Made by a program: the position numbers and the translations under genes. Shown here piece after piece: positions 1 to 9,057 of a stretch of DNA of 64,000 nucleotides (within the stretch, counting starts at the first letter, position 1; the number at the start of each line of letters is the position of its first letter). The notes under the pieces were generated by a model. That model saw nothing but the letters and a program-made list of their open reading frames with translations, searched no databases and was not told the origin of the DNA. The stretch comes from Clavibacter phaseoli (GTDB lineage Bacteria > Actinomycetota > Actinomycetes > Actinomycetales > Microbacteriaceae): assembly GCF_021922925.1 (NCBI RefSeq), contig NZ_CP040786.1, positions 496,001 to 560,000 of the forward strand. The letters run 5' to 3'.

Positions 1-2
1 AC

Positions 3-299
3 TGGACCCGCGCCGCCACGTGGACCTTCGAGCCGCTCGACGACGAGGCCTTCCCGGCGGTGCTGCTGGCCAAGCAGGTCGGCGCGGCCGGATCCACGTA
101 CCCGGCGGTCTACAACGCGGCGAACGAGCAGGCCGTCCAGGCGTTCCACGCCGGTCGCGCGGGCTTCCTCGACATCGTCGACACCATCCGCCGCGTCGTC
201 GACGCCCACGAGCCGGCGTCCGGCCCGCTCACGCGGGAGTCGCTCGCCGAGGCGGAGCGCTGGGCGCGCGCCGAGGCCGACCGGGTGCTCGGGATCTGA
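3..299 (+). CDS. dxr: 1-deoxy-D-xylulose 5-phosphate reductoisomerase, C-terminal part
   Basis: Only the last 98 residues lie in the window; the 5' part is beyond the left edge. The enzyme converts 1-deoxyxylulose 5-phosphate to methylerythritol 4-phosphate with NADPH, the committed step of the non-mevalonate isoprenoid pathway in the cytosol. The visible part holds the conserved stretch GSTYPAVYNAANEQAV and the final helical domain typical of Dxr. It ends in TGA. In many actinobacteria dxr is followed directly by rseP and ispG; here rseP lies 2.2 kb away behind two genes on the other strand. Identification is strong although the catalytic domain cannot be seen. Confidence 0.93.
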   Translation, partial: WTRAATWTFEPLDDEAFPAVLLAKQVGAAGSTYPAVYNAANEQAVQAFHAGRAGFLDIVDTIRRVVDAHEPASGPLTRESLAEAERWARAEADRVLGI

Positions 300-510
300 C
301 CCGTCCCGCCTGAGCGCCGCGTCCCGCGCGGCGTCGCCGCCGTCACCGCGGCTCGCCGGCACCGCCCGCACCGCGGGATGACGTGCGGGTCCCGGTCGGG
401 CCGCGGCTGGCCGCGAGCGGAGCCCGGCTGGGCCTCCGGTGCCGCATGCGGAGCGCGGCTCAGCCGCGACGGGACCTGGCTCTGCCGTCCCCGCGTCAGC
501 CGTCCCTGCG

Positions 511-1146
511 TCAGCCGTTCCCGGGCTTGCCGGGTCCGCCGTTCCCCTTGCCGTTCCCGTTCCCGTTCCCGTTCCCGGCGTTCCCGGGCCCGGCGTCCCC
601 GCCGCCCGGGGCGACGGGTGCGTCGTCCTCCTCCGGCGTCGGGCTCGGGGTCGCCGAGGGGGACGGCGTCGTCGTGCGGGTCGGGCTCGGGGTGGGGGAG
701 GGGGACGGCGTCCGCGAGGGGGACGGCGACGGCGACGGGCTCGTCGACGGCGAGGTCGACGGCGTCGGCGTGGTCTCCGCCGCGTCGCGAGCCGCCTCGA
801 GCTGCGCGCGCACCGCGTCGATGCGCGCGATGACCTCGTCGTGCCGCGCCTGGTCGATGGATCCGTCGGCGAGGTCGGCCTCGACGGCCGCCCGCAGCTC
901 CTCGAGCTGCGCGAGCGCCTTCTCGTAGTCCCCGTCCGCGGACGACCGGGTCACGGAGAGCGTCCGCTGCTGCAGGTCGTCGAGGGCGCGGTCCTCGGGC
1001 GTCGACGATCCCGCGCATCCGGCGAGCAGGAGGACGGCCGTGGTCGCGGCCGCGAGGCCGACGGCGGCGCGACCGCGGAGCGAGCGCCATCCGGGGGAGG
1101 CGACGCCCGTCGAGCCGGGGACGGGGCGGGTCGATGTGCGGATCAC
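511..1146 (-). CDS. Secreted lipoprotein with P/S/T-rich and Gly-Asn tail
   Basis: A 211-residue predicted lipoprotein of unknown function. A hydrophobic signal segment (about residues 27-43) ends in the lipobox LLAGC, with Cys44 as the lipidation site. Residues 50-120 are charged and probably helical, with regularly spaced Leu and Glu/Asp. They are followed by a Ser/Thr/Pro-rich stretch (about 125-175) and a tail of Gly-Asn repeats. It starts with GTG at 1146, overlapping the TGA of the upstream kinase gene (GTGA), so the two are translationally coupled. A lipoprotein coupled to a membrane Ser/Thr kinase suggests an envelope sensor or substrate, but that is inference. The tail DNA is a short hexamer repeat that could vary in length. 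Confidence 0.8.
   Translation of the reverse strand: MIRTSTRPVPGSTGVASPGWRSLRGRAAVGLAAATTAVLLLAGCAGSSTPEDRALDDLQQRTLSVTRSSADGDYEKALAQLEELRAAVEADLADGSIDQARHDEVIARIDAVRAQLEAARDAAETTPTPSTSPSTSPSPSPSPSRTPSPSPTPSPTRTTTPSPSATPSPTPEEDDAPVAPGGGDAGPGNAGNGNGNGNGKGNGGPGKPGNG
553..576. repeat. Hexamer repeat (GTTCCC)4 in lipoprotein tail
   Basis: Four perfect copies of GTTCCC on the plus strand at 553-576, with a fifth copy at 580-585. On the coding (minus) strand they read GGGAAC, giving Gly-Asn repeats. The unit is a multiple of three, so slippage would change length without breaking the frame. Confidence 0.85.
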
Positions 1147-2411
1147 GGGGCGTCCTCCACGCTCTTCTGCAGCTCCTCGAGGCTGGCGCCGAGGGGACCG
1201 GGGACGGTCGGGTAGGACGTGTCGCGGTCCGACATCGCCTGCACGGTCACGACGCCGACCACGGCGGCCGCGGCGATCAGCACGGACACGACGGCGATGC
1301 TGAGGGCCCGGCTGCCGCGGCGCTTCGCGGGCGTGCGGTCCGCGCGGCCGGCGGCCGGGGCGGTCCTCGCGGTCGGATCGTCGCGGTACGCGGCGGACGG
1401 CGCCGACGCGGCGGCGGCGAACCGCTCGGTCCGGGCATCCCGATCAGCGGACGGCACGGCGGCGGCGGCGGCCGCACCGGCCCCGGCCCCGGCGCCGAAC
1501 GCGGCGGCCTCCGCCGCCGGCATCACGCGCGTCGACGTCGCGGTCGGCGCGTCCACCGCCGACTCGGGCGCGCGCCCGGTGCGCAGCTCCGCCGCCACCT
1601 CGCGCGCCGTGGGCCGGGTCGCGGGATCCCGCCGGGTCATGCGGGAGAGGAGGTCCACCCAGGAGGCGCCGAGCCGGGCGGGGATCTCCGGGTCGCGCAC
1701 CACGCGCGCCATGGTCGACTCGGCGGCCGTGCCCGGGAAGGTGCGGCGGCCGGTGAGGCACTCGAGGAGCACGAGGCCGAGCGCGTACACGTCGGTCGGC
1801 GCGCCCACCTCCTCGCCGAGCGCCTGCTCGGGGCTCAGGTAGCTGACGGTGCCGACGATGGATCCGGTCGACGTGAGGCGCGTGCCGTCCACGAGGCGCG
1901 CGATGCCGAAGTCGGTGAGTTTCGCGACGGCCGGCTCGTCGTCCTCCTCGGGACGGGCGAGCAGCACGTTGGCGGGCTTGACGTCGCGGTGCACGACGCC
2001 GCGGCGGTGGATGTAGCCGAGCGCGTCCGCGAGGATGCCGCCGATGCGCGCCACCTCGGGGCCGGGCAGCGGCCCCTCCTTCATCCGGTCGGCGAGCGTG
2101 GTGCCGTCGACGATCTCCATCACGATGAAGGCGAGCACGCGGTCGGCGACGACGTCGTCGCCCACGTCGAAGAGCGTCACGAGCCCCGGATGGCTGAGGC
2201 CCGCGAGCATGCGCACCTCGCCCTCCTGGCGCTCCACCTCGGCCGGGTCCGCGGAGTCGGTCGCGAAGACCTTGACGGCCACCTCGCGGCCGAGCGTCTC
2301 GTCGGTGGCGCGGTGCACGGTGGCCATGCCGCCGCGTCCGAGCAGCCCGCTGATGCGGTAGCGACCGGCCAGCAGCGTGCCGGCGAGTCCGTCGGGCCGT
2401 TCTCCGGGCAT
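1143..2411 (-). CDS. Membrane Ser/Thr protein kinase (PknB/Hanks type)
   Basis: A 422-residue eukaryotic-like Ser/Thr kinase. The kinase domain spans about residues 16-275: glycine loop LGRGGMA, Lys47 in VAVK, catalytic HRDVKPAN (Asp143), DFG at 167-169 and SPEQA in the activation segment. An Ala/Ser-rich linker follows, then one membrane helix (about 370-393) and a short outside tail of roughly 30 residues with no PASTA repeats. An upstream in-frame GTG at 2504 exists, but ATG 2411 has a strong AGGAG ribosome site about 9 nt ahead and the normal kinase N-terminus. It is divergent from rseP and coupled to the lipoprotein gene behind it. The small outside tail suggests that sensing depends on a partner, possibly that lipoprotein. 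Confidence 0.92.
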   Translation of the reverse strand: MPGERPDGLAGTLLAGRYRISGLLGRGGMATVHRATDETLGREVAVKVFATDSADPAEVERQEGEVRMLAGLSHPGLVTLFDVGDDVVADRVLAFIVMEIVDGTTLADRMKEGPLPGPEVARIGGILADALGYIHRRGVVHRDVKPANVLLARPEEDDEPAVAKLTDFGIARLVDGTRLTSTGSIVGTVSYLSPEQALGEEVGAPTDVYALGLVLLECLTGRRTFPGTAAESTMARVVRDPEIPARLGASWVDLLSRMTRRDPATRPTAREVAAELRTGRAPESAVDAPTATSTRVMPAAEAAAFGAGAGAGAAAAAAVPSADRDARTERFAAAASAPSAAYRDDPTARTAPAAGRADRTPAKRRGSRALSIAVVSVLIAAAAVVGVVTVQAMSDRDTSYPTVPGPLGASLEELQKSVEDAP

Positions 2412-2437
2412 GGGCGCACCTCTCCTCACGGACTCCC

Positions 2438-2443
2438 AGACTA
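2438..2443 (-). promoter_or_regulatory. Candidate -10 (TAGTCT) of the kinase gene
   Basis: TAGTCT reads on the minus strand 26 nt before the kinase ATG, leaving a short leader that contains the AGGAG ribosome site. No TTGACA-like -35 is evident. Confidence 0.45.
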
Positions 2444-2531
2444 GCCCGGGGCCCCTGCGCGCAGCCCGACGGCCGCGGCCGCACGGCCTGCGGATCCGCA
2501 CCACGGCGGCGTCCGCCCAGGGTGCGGGAGG

Positions 2532-2537
2532 TAGCCT
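2532..2537 (+). promoter_or_regulatory. Candidate -10 (TAGCCT) of rseP, near-leaderless
   Basis: TAGCCT ends 8 nt before ATG 2546. A start point 6-7 nt downstream would give a transcript with at most 1-2 leader bases, and there is no ribosome site between the hexamer and the ATG. Confidence 0.5.
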
Positions 2538-2545
2538 CTCCCACC

Positions 2546-3967
2546 ATGGACGGCGTCTTCCTCTACATCCTCGGGGTGCTCATCATCGTGGTCGGCGTCG
2601 CCGTGTCCATCGGCCTCCACGAGGTCGGGCACCTGGTGCCCGCGAAGGCCTTCGGCGTGCGCGTCACGCAGTACATGATCGGCTTCGGGCCGACGATCTT
2701 CAGCCGCCGCAAGGGCGAGACCGAGTACGGCGTGAAGGCCATCCCGCTGGGCGGCTACATCTCCATGATCGGCATGTTCCCGCCGCAGAGCTCGCGCGCC
2801 GGTACGAGCAGCACCGGGATCGCGCAGCTCGTCGGGCCCGACGCCCGCCGTGGCGCCGACGCTGCGTCCCCGACAGCCCCCGACGCCGACGACCGCGCCG
2901 GCCGCGGCTTCTTCGACCTCCTCGTGCAGGACGCCCGTCAGGCGAGCGCCGAGAGCGTGGGCGACGAGGAGGACCGCGCCTTCTACAAGCTGCCCGTCCT
3001 GAAGCGCATGGTGATCATGCTGGGCGGCCCGGCGATGAACTTCCTCCTGGCGATCGTGCTGTTCGCGATCGTGCTCTGCGGCTTCGGCGTCACGACGCCC
3101 ACCACCACGGTCGGCCAGGTGAACGCGTGCATCGTGCCCGCCGGATCCACCGCGTCGGCCGATGCCGCCACATGCCCCGCCGGCGCCCCCGAGGCCCCGG
3201 GAGCGGCGGCCGGCCTCCAGCCCGGCGACACGATCGTCAGCATCGACGGCACGCCGATCACCGCGTGGGACCAGGTCACGGGCACGGTCCAGGTGTCCGC
3301 CGGCAAGGAGCTCGACGTCGTCGTGGAGCGCGACGGCGCCCGCCAGACGCTCGCCATCACGCCCGTGCTCACGCAGCAGGCCGTCATCGGCCAGCGCGGA
3401 GCCCCCGAGGTCGACGAGCAGGGGGACCCGGTCACGCGCGAGGTCGGACTCATCGGCTTCAGCCCCACGCAGGCCGTGCAGCAGCAGCCTCTCTCGGCCG
3501 CCTTCGCCACGACCGGCGAGAACATGGCCGCGGTCGGCAACCTCATCCTCAACCTCCCGCAGCGCCTGGTCGACGTCGGCCGCGCCGCGTTCGGCGGCGG
3601 CGAGCGCGATCCGAACGGCCCCATGAGCGTCGTGGGCGTCGGCCGCGTCGCGGGCGAGATCGCGAGCCTCGACGAGACGCCCGTCGCCTCGCGCGCCTCG
3701 GCCATGATCGGCCTCGTCGCGTCGCTCAACGTGGCGCTCGGCATGATCAACCTGCTGCCGCTCCTGCCCCTCGACGGCGGGCACGTGCTCGGCGCGATCG
3801 TGGAGGGCGTCCGCCGCTTCCTCGCGAAGGCCTTCGGCCGGCGCGATCCGGGACCCGTCGACGTCGCGAAGCTCATGCCGCTGACGTTCGTGGTCGTGAT
3901 CGTGTTCGGGGCCATGAGCGCGCTGCTGATCTTCGCCGACCTGGTGAACCCCGTCCGGCTGACCTGA
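2546..3967 (+). CDS. rseP: Site-2 intramembrane zinc metalloprotease (M50, RseP/Rip1-like)
   Basis: A 473-residue M50 protease that cuts membrane-bound regulators such as anti-sigma factors within the bilayer. The zinc motif HEVGH sits in the first membrane helix and is followed by the family block IPLGGYISMIGMFPP. A PDZ domain lies in the middle (about 215-300). The C-terminal helices carry LPLDGGH, which supplies the third zinc ligand. A low-complexity charged insert (about residues 85-145) separates the first and second helices. ATG 2546 is chosen over the in-frame GTG at 2522 because it fits the family N-terminus and the -10 spacing. It lies upstream of ispG, the usual actinobacterial neighbourhood. 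Confidence 0.95.
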   Translation: MDGVFLYILGVLIIVVGVAVSIGLHEVGHLVPAKAFGVRVTQYMIGFGPTIFSRRKGETEYGVKAIPLGGYISMIGMFPPQSSRAGTSSTGIAQLVGPDARRGADAASPTAPDADDRAGRGFFDLLVQDARQASAESVGDEEDRAFYKLPVLKRMVIMLGGPAMNFLLAIVLFAIVLCGFGVTTPTTTVGQVNACIVPAGSTASADAATCPAGAPEAPGAAAGLQPGDTIVSIDGTPITAWDQVTGTVQVSAGKELDVVVERDGARQTLAITPVLTQQAVIGQRGAPEVDEQGDPVTREVGLIGFSPTQAVQQQPLSAAFATTGENMAAVGNLILNLPQRLVDVGRAAFGGGERDPNGPMSVVGVGRVAGEIASLDETPVASRASAMIGLVASLNVALGMINLLPLLPLDGGHVLGAIVEGVRRFLAKAFGRRDPGPVDVAKLMPLTFVVVIVFGAMSALLIFADLVNPVRLT

Positions 3968-4044
3968 CGTCGCCCGGCGCCCGACGTCACCCGCGCCCGA
4001 CGCCGCCCGCGCCCCCGACGCACCGGGCGCGCAGGAATCGGACG

Positions 4045-4050
4045 TAGGCT
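4045..4050 (+). promoter_or_regulatory. -10 (TAGGCT) of leaderless ispG
   Basis: TAGGCT ends exactly 6 nt before GTG 4057, so transcription should begin at or next to the start codon. No ribosome site precedes the gene. Confidence 0.6.
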
Positions 4051-4056
4051 CTTCCC

Positions 4057-5202
4057 GTGCCAGCAGTCAATCTCGGAATGCCGAAGGTCCCTGAGGTCCT
4101 CGCGCCCCGCCGCAAGACCCGTCAGATCAGCGTCGGCAAGGTGAAGGTGGGCGGGAACGCCCAGGTCAGCGTCCAGTCGATGACGACCACGCAGACGACC
4201 AACATCAACGCGACGCTCCAGCAGATCGCCGAGCTCACGGCCACCGGCTGCGACATCGTGCGCGTGGCCGTGCCGCACCAGGACGACGCGGACGTGCTGC
4301 ACATCCTGGCCAAGAAGAGCCAGATCCCGATCATCGCGGACATCCACTTCCAGCCCCGCTACGTCTTCACGGCCATCGACGCCGGCGTCGGCGCGGTGCG
4401 GGTGAACCCCGGCAACATCCGCAAGTTCGACGACCAGGTCGGCGCCATCGCGAAGGCCGCCAAGGCCGCGGGCACCTCGATCCGCATCGGCGTCAACGCC
4501 GGATCCCTGCACCCGAGCCTGCTGCAGAAGTACGGCAAGGCCACGCCCGAGGCGCTCGTCGAGTCCGCCGTGTGGGAGGCCAGCCTCTTCGAGGAGCACG
4601 ACTTCCACGACTTCAAGATCTCGGTCAAGCACAACGACCCCGTCATCATGGTGAAGGCCTACCGCCTGCTCGCCGAGCGCGGCGACTGGCCCCTGCACCT
4701 CGGCGTCACCGAGGCCGGACCGGCCTTCCAGGGCACGATCAAGAGCGCGACCGCGTTCGGGATCCTGCTCTCGGAGGGCATCGGCGACACCATCCGCGTC
4801 TCCCTCTCCGCGCCGCCGGCCGAGGAGGTGAAGGTGGGCCTGCAGATCCTGCAGTCGCTCAACCTCCGCGAGCGCAAGCTCGAGATCGTCTCCTGCCCGA
4901 GCTGCGGCCGCGCCCAGGTCGACGTCTACTCGCTCGCCGAGCAGGTCACCGAGGGCCTCAAGCACGTCAACGTGCCGCTGCGCGTCGCCGTCATGGGCTG
5001 CGTCGTCAACGGACCGGGCGAGGCCCGCGAGGCCGAGCTCGGCGTCGCGTCCGGCAACGGCCGAGGGCAGATCTTCGTCAAGGGCGAGGTCATCAAGACC
5101 GTGCCCGAGGCCGAGATCGTCCAGACGCTCATCGAGGAGGCCAACCGCCTCGCGGCGGAGATGCCCGCGGGATCCATCGGCAGCCCCGAGATCCTCGTCT
5201 AG
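4057..5202 (+). CDS. ispG: 4-hydroxy-3-methylbut-2-en-1-yl diphosphate synthase
   Basis: A 381-residue IspG (GcpE) of the bacterial type. It converts methylerythritol cyclodiphosphate to HMBPP with a 4Fe-4S cluster, the penultimate step of the non-mevalonate pathway. It has the N-terminal TIM-barrel part ([14 protein letters not shown]) and the C-terminal Fe-S part with [11 protein letters not shown] and [12 protein letters not shown], giving the three cysteine ligands. Length is typical. It starts with GTG behind a -10 at leaderless spacing, so it has its own promoter despite following rseP by only 89 bp. Together with dxr it forms an isoprenoid block. Confidence 0.97.
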   Translation: MPAVNLGMPKVPEVLAPRRKTRQISVGKVKVGGNAQVSVQSMTTTQTTNINATLQQIAELTATGCDIVRVAVPHQDDADVLHILAKKSQIPIIADIHFQPRYVFTAIDAGVGAVRVNPGNIRKFDDQVGAIAKAAKAAGTSIRIGVNAGSLHPSLLQKYGKATPEALVESAVWEASLFEEHDFHDFKISVKHNDPVIMVKAYRLLAERGDWPLHLGVTEAGPAFQGTIKSATAFGILLSEGIGDTIRVSLSAPPAEEVKVGLQILQSLNLRERKLEIVSCPSCGRAQVDVYSLAEQVTEGLKHVNVPLRVAVMGCVVNGPGEAREAELGVASGNGRGQIFVKGEVIKTVPEAEIVQTLIEEANRLAAEMPAGSIGSPEILV

Positions 5203-5262
5203 CCCCACCCCCACACCACCGCCCCCGCAGGCGGCGGCGCGTCCGCGCGCACCGCCTGCGCG

Positions 5263-5268
5263 TAGGCT
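5263..5268 (+). promoter_or_regulatory. Candidate -10 (TAGGCT) of the ole cluster
   Basis: TAGGCT lies 41 nt before the oleA ATG, which predicts a leader of about 35 nt carrying a GAGGA ribosome site. It is the only clear promoter before the three closely packed ole genes. Confidence 0.5.
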
Positions 5269-5309
5269 CTGCTAGTCGTCCGCCCGGCGGACCGCCCCAC
5301 GAACTGAGG

Positions 5310-6341
5310 ATGCTGTTGAACGGTAACGCCACTTTCCGGCATCGGAACACCTCCCTGCTGGGGCTCGCCAGCGTCCTCGCCCCGCACACCGTGACCTCGG
5401 TGGAGATCGACGACCGCCTGAAGCCGGTGCTCGCGCGCCTGCGCCTCCCCACGGGCCTCCTGCAGCGCGTCGCGGGCGTGCTCGAGCGCCGCAACTGGGA
5501 CGCGTCGATGTCCTTCGACGCGGCCGCGACCGCGGCCGGACGCAAGGCGCTCGCGCAGGCCGGCGTCGAGCCGTCGCAGATCGGGCTGCTCATCAACACG
5601 TCGGTCACGCGCGCGCACCTCGAGCCGAGCGTCGCCGTCAGCATCCACCACGGGCTCGGGCTGCCGTCGTCCGCCCTCAACTTCGACATCGCCAACGCGT
5701 GCCTCGGGTTCGTCAACGCCATGACGCTCGCGGGCCACCTCATCGACTCGGGCCAGATCGACTACGCGATGATCGTCGACGGCGAGGACGCCGGCGAGAT
5801 CCGCCACAACACGGTCGCGCGCCTGCTCCGCCCGGAGACCACGCGCGCCGACTTCCTCAGCGAGTTCCCCAGCCTCACGCTCGGCGCGGGCGCCGCGGCG
5901 GCCGTCCTCGGGCGCACGAGCGACCACCCCGAGGGGCACCGGATCCTCGGCGGCGTCACGCGCGCGGCCACCCAGCACCACGAGCTCTGCATCGGCGACG
6001 TGGACGGCATGTTCACCGACACCAAGGAGCTGCTCCGCGGCGGCATGGAGCTCGTCGTCGACGCGTGGAAGGAAGCCGCGCAGGACGACTGGGAGTGGTC
6101 CGACATGGACCGCTACATCCTCCACCAGGTCTCGGACGTGCACACCAACGCCATCGTCAAGGCCGCCAAGCTCGACAAGTCGCGCGTGCCGCTGACGTAC
6201 CCGCGCTACGGCAACGTCGGTCCCGCGAGCATCCCCATCACGCTCGCCGACCAGGCCGACAGCCTCAGCCGCGGCGACCGCGTGCTCTGCATGGGCGTGG
6301 GCTCCGGCCTCAACACGGCCATGACCGAGATCCTCTGGTAG
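5310..6341 (+). CDS. oleA: OleA, acyl-CoA condensing thiolase of olefin biosynthesis
   Basis: A 343-residue thiolase-fold enzyme related to FabH. OleA joins two long-chain acyl-CoAs head to head (Claisen, non-decarboxylative) to a 2-alkyl-3-ketoacid. Visible catalytic residues are Cys131 in ANACLGF, Glu105 in RAHLEPS (the OleA-type base), His272 in LHQVS and Asn302 in GNVGPAS. The order oleA-oleBC-oleD and the 7-bp gap to oleBC support this over FabH. The start is uncertain: GAGGA at 5306-5310 overlaps the ATG but sits 5 nt before an in-frame TTG at 5316, which may be the true start. The product is expected to act with OleB, C and D in a complex. Confidence 0.9.
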   Translation: MLLNGNATFRHRNTSLLGLASVLAPHTVTSVEIDDRLKPVLARLRLPTGLLQRVAGVLERRNWDASMSFDAAATAAGRKALAQAGVEPSQIGLLINTSVTRAHLEPSVAVSIHHGLGLPSSALNFDIANACLGFVNAMTLAGHLIDSGQIDYAMIVDGEDAGEIRHNTVARLLRPETTRADFLSEFPSLTLGAGAAAAVLGRTSDHPEGHRILGGVTRAATQHHELCIGDVDGMFTDTKELLRGGMELVVDAWKEAAQDDWEWSDMDRYILHQVSDVHTNAIVKAAKLDKSRVPLTYPRYGNVGPASIPITLADQADSLSRGDRVLCMGVGSGLNTAMTEILW

Positions 6342-6348
6342 CCGCGGC

Positions 6349-9057
6349 GTGAGCGCATCGGCCGCGGTCGCCCCGGCGACCGTCCCCCTGCCCGGCGACG
6401 ACGGGCAGCCGCTGCCCGGGCTCGACCCCGCCTGGTCGCGCGTCGTGCGCGCGGGCGGGCACGGCTGGCACCTGCTCGACACGGGGGAGCGGCTGGCGGC
6501 CACGGGCGCGCCCGTCGCCGGCACGATCCTGTGCGTGCACGGCAACCCGACCTGGTCGTACCTCTGGCGGCGCATCGCGGCGGAGTCGCTGGCGCGCGCC
6601 GAGCGGGATCCATCGCGGCCGGCCTGGCGCGTGGTCGCCGTCGACCAGCTCGACATGGGCTTCTCCGAGCGCACGGGCGAGGCGCGCACGCTGCCGACGC
6701 GGCTCGACGACCTGCAGGCGCTCACCGACGAGCTGGGGCTCACGGGATCCGGCGCCACGGCGCCCGTCGTCACGCTCGGCCACGACTGGGGCGGCGTCGT
6801 CAGCCTCGGCTGGGCGCTCCGCAACCGCGACGTGCTCGCCGGGGTCATGGCGCTCAACACGGCCGTGCACCAGGAGGAGGGCGTGCCCATCCCGTGGCCG
6901 CTGCGCCTGGCGCTCGCCACGGGGATCCACGACGCCGCCACGCGCGGCACGCCGGGCTTCCTCGCCACCACGCTCGCGCTCGCGCACCCGCCCCTCGACC
7001 CGGCCGTGCGCCGAGCGTTCGCCGCGCCGTACCGCGGGGCGTCCCGCCGGGGCGGGATCCGCGGCTTCGTCGCCGACATCCCGATCGGCCCCGCGCACCC
7101 CAGCCACGCGACCCTCACCACCATCGCCGAGGGCCTCCGCGACCTCGACCTGCCCGCCCTGTTCGTCTGGGGTCCGCGCGACCCGATCTTCTCCGACGTC
7201 TACCTCTCCGACCTCCTCGAGCGCCTGCCGCACGCCGACGTCCACCGCGTGGAGGGCGCCGGCCACCTCGTCGCCGAGGACCACGACTACGCCTCGGCCG
7301 CGCTCGACTGGCTCGCGGACCGGGTCGCGCCCGGATCGGCGCCCGCCGCCCGTCCGGCTCCGGCTCCGGCCGCCGACGCCGCGCCCGCCGACGCCGCGCC
7401 CGCCGACGCCGCGCCCGTCCGCCCGCTCGGCGCCCTGCTCGAGGAGCTGCGCGACGGCGACGCCCCCGTCCTCGTCGAGATGGCGCCGCGGGGCGGCGGG
7501 GGACCGCGCACCGTCTCCTGGCGCCTGCTGTCGCGCCGCGTCCGCGAGATCGCGGCCGGCCTCCACGCCCGCGGTCTCCGCGCGGGCGACCGCGTCTCGC
7601 TCCTCGTGCCGCCGGGCGCCGACCTCACCGCGCTCCTCTACGCGTGCCTCCGCATCGGCGCGATCGTCGTGGTCGCCGACGCGGGGCTCGGCGTGAAGGG
7701 GCTCGGACGCGCGGTCGTGGGATCCCGCCCCGACATGGTCGTCGGCATCCCCGCCGGCCTCGCCCTCGCGCGCGCCCTCGGCTGGCCGGGGGAGCGGGTC
7801 TCCGTCACCACGCTCGCGCCGCCCGTCGCCCGCGCGCTCGGCGTCGCCGCGAGCCTGCCGGAGATCGCCCGCGACGGCCGGGCGCAGGCCCTGCCGCCCG
7901 AGCCCGCCGCGGACGACGACGCCGCGATCCTCTTCACCTCGGGATCCACGGGTCCCGCCAAGGGCGTCGTCTACACGCACCGCCAGCTGGCCGCGCTCCG
8001 CGACACCCTCGGCTCCCGCTTCGACGTGGGCGTCGGCACCGGCCTCGTCGCGGGCTTCGCGCCGTTCGCGCTGCTCGGCCCCGCGCTCGGCGCCACGAGC
8101 GTCACCCCCGACATGGACGTGACCCGCCCGCGCGACCTCACCGCGTCCGCCCTCGCCGCCGCGGCCCGCGCGGCCGACGCGACGGTCGTCTTCGCATCGC
8201 CCGCCGCGCTCGCGAACGTCGTCGCGACCGCGGACGCGCTCACGGCTGACGACCGCGCGGCGCTCGGCCGCGTCCGCTCGCTGCTCTCCGCCGGCGCCCC
8301 GCTCTCGGAGGCGCTCCTCACGCGCGCCGCCGCGCTCGTCCCCGCGGCCGAGGTGCACACGCCGTACGGCATGACCGAGGGGCTGCTGCTCACCGACGTC
8401 ACGCTCGACGGGATCCGCGCGGCCGCCCTCCGCGGAGACGCCGGCGTCTGCGTCGGCGCGCCCGTCGACCCCGTCGCGATCCGCATCAGCCCGCTCGACG
8501 CCGACGGCGCCGCGACGGGCGCGCTCACGTCCGCGCCCGGCGTCACGGGCGAGATCGTCGTCGCCGCGCCCCACGTGCACGACCGCTACGACCGCCTGCA
8601 CGTCACCGACCGCGCGGCCCGCCGCGATTCGTCCGACGGGATCCGCCGCCACCGCACGGGCGACGTCGGCCACCTCGACGCCACGGGCGCGCTCTGGGTC
8701 GAGGGCCGCCTGCCGCACGTGATCACGGCGGCCGACGGCGTGCTCACGCCGGTCGGCCCCGAGCAGCGCGCCGAGTCCGCGCCGGGCGTCGGCCGCGCGG
8801 CCGCCGTGGGCGTCGGGCCCGCGGGAGTGCAGCAGCTCGTGCTCGTCGTCGAGACCGTGCCGGCCGCGCGCCGGGTCGGGCTCGCGGACCCGCACCTCGC
8901 CGCCGCCGTGCGCGCCGCGGTGGGCGACCCGGTCGCCGCCGTGATCGTCGTCCCCGTGCTGCCCACGGACGTCCGCCACAACTCCAAGGTCGACCGCGCG
9001 CGCCTCGGGCGCTGGGCCGCGGGGATCCTCGCGGGCGGCCGGGTCACGGCGCCGTGA
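6349..9057 (+). CDS. oleBC: OleBC fusion: beta-lactone decarboxylase and beta-lactone synthetase
   Basis: A 902-residue two-domain protein. Residues about 25-320 are an alpha/beta hydrolase of the haloalkane-dehalogenase group (OleB): HGNPTW oxyanion loop, nucleophile Asp146 in LGHDWGG and a late His in GAGHLV. An Ala/Pro linker (about 325-355) with three DAAPA repeats follows. Residues about 360-900 are an AMP-forming ligase (OleC) with the phosphate loop FTSGSTGPAKG and a C-terminal NSKVDR segment. OleC closes the 2-alkyl-3-hydroxyacid to a beta-lactone and OleB decarboxylates it to the cis-alkene. The fusion is the form known from actinobacteria. It starts at GTG 7 bp after oleA and ends overlapping oleD (GTGA). 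Confidence 0.92.
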   Translation: MSASAAVAPATVPLPGDDGQPLPGLDPAWSRVVRAGGHGWHLLDTGERLAATGAPVAGTILCVHGNPTWSYLWRRIAAESLARAERDPSRPAWRVVAVDQLDMGFSERTGEARTLPTRLDDLQALTDELGLTGSGATAPVVTLGHDWGGVVSLGWALRNRDVLAGVMALNTAVHQEEGVPIPWPLRLALATGIHDAATRGTPGFLATTLALAHPPLDPAVRRAFAAPYRGASRRGGIRGFVADIPIGPAHPSHATLTTIAEGLRDLDLPALFVWGPRDPIFSDVYLSDLLERLPHADVHRVEGAGHLVAEDHDYASAALDWLADRVAPGSAPAARPAPAPAADAAPADAAPADAAPVRPLGALLEELRDGDAPVLVEMAPRGGGGPRTVSWRLLSRRVREIAAGLHARGLRAGDRVSLLVPPGADLTALLYACLRIGAIVVVADAGLGVKGLGRAVVGSRPDMVVGIPAGLALARALGWPGERVSVTTLAPPVARALGVAASLPEIARDGRAQALPPEPAADDDAAILFTSGSTGPAKGVVYTHRQLAALRDTLGSRFDVGVGTGLVAGFAPFALLGPALGATSVTPDMDVTRPRDLTASALAAAARAADATVVFASPAALANVVATADALTADDRAALGRVRSLLSAGAPLSEALLTRAAALVPAAEVHTPYGMTEGLLLTDVTLDGIRAAALRGDAGVCVGAPVDPVAIRISPLDADGAATGALTSAPGVTGEIVVAAPHVHDRYDRLHVTDRAARRDSSDGIRRHRTGDVGHLDATGALWVEGRLPHVITAADGVLTPVGPEQRAESAPGVGRAAAVGVGPAGVQQLVLVVETVPAARRVGLADPHLAAAVRAAVGDPVAAVIVVPVLPTDVRHNSKVDRARLGRWAAGILAGGRVTAP
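7375..7419 (+). repeat. 15-bp tandem repeat in OleBC linker
   Basis: Three copies of the unit GACGCCGCGCCCGCC, the last with one change, encode DAAPA repeats in the linker between hydrolase and ligase domains. Copy-number change would keep the reading frame. Confidence 0.8.

Noticed and set aside
4572..5309. N-terminal extension of oleA by about 246 residues
   Set aside because: The extension runs out of frame through ispG and is low-complexity; OleA homology begins only after 5310.
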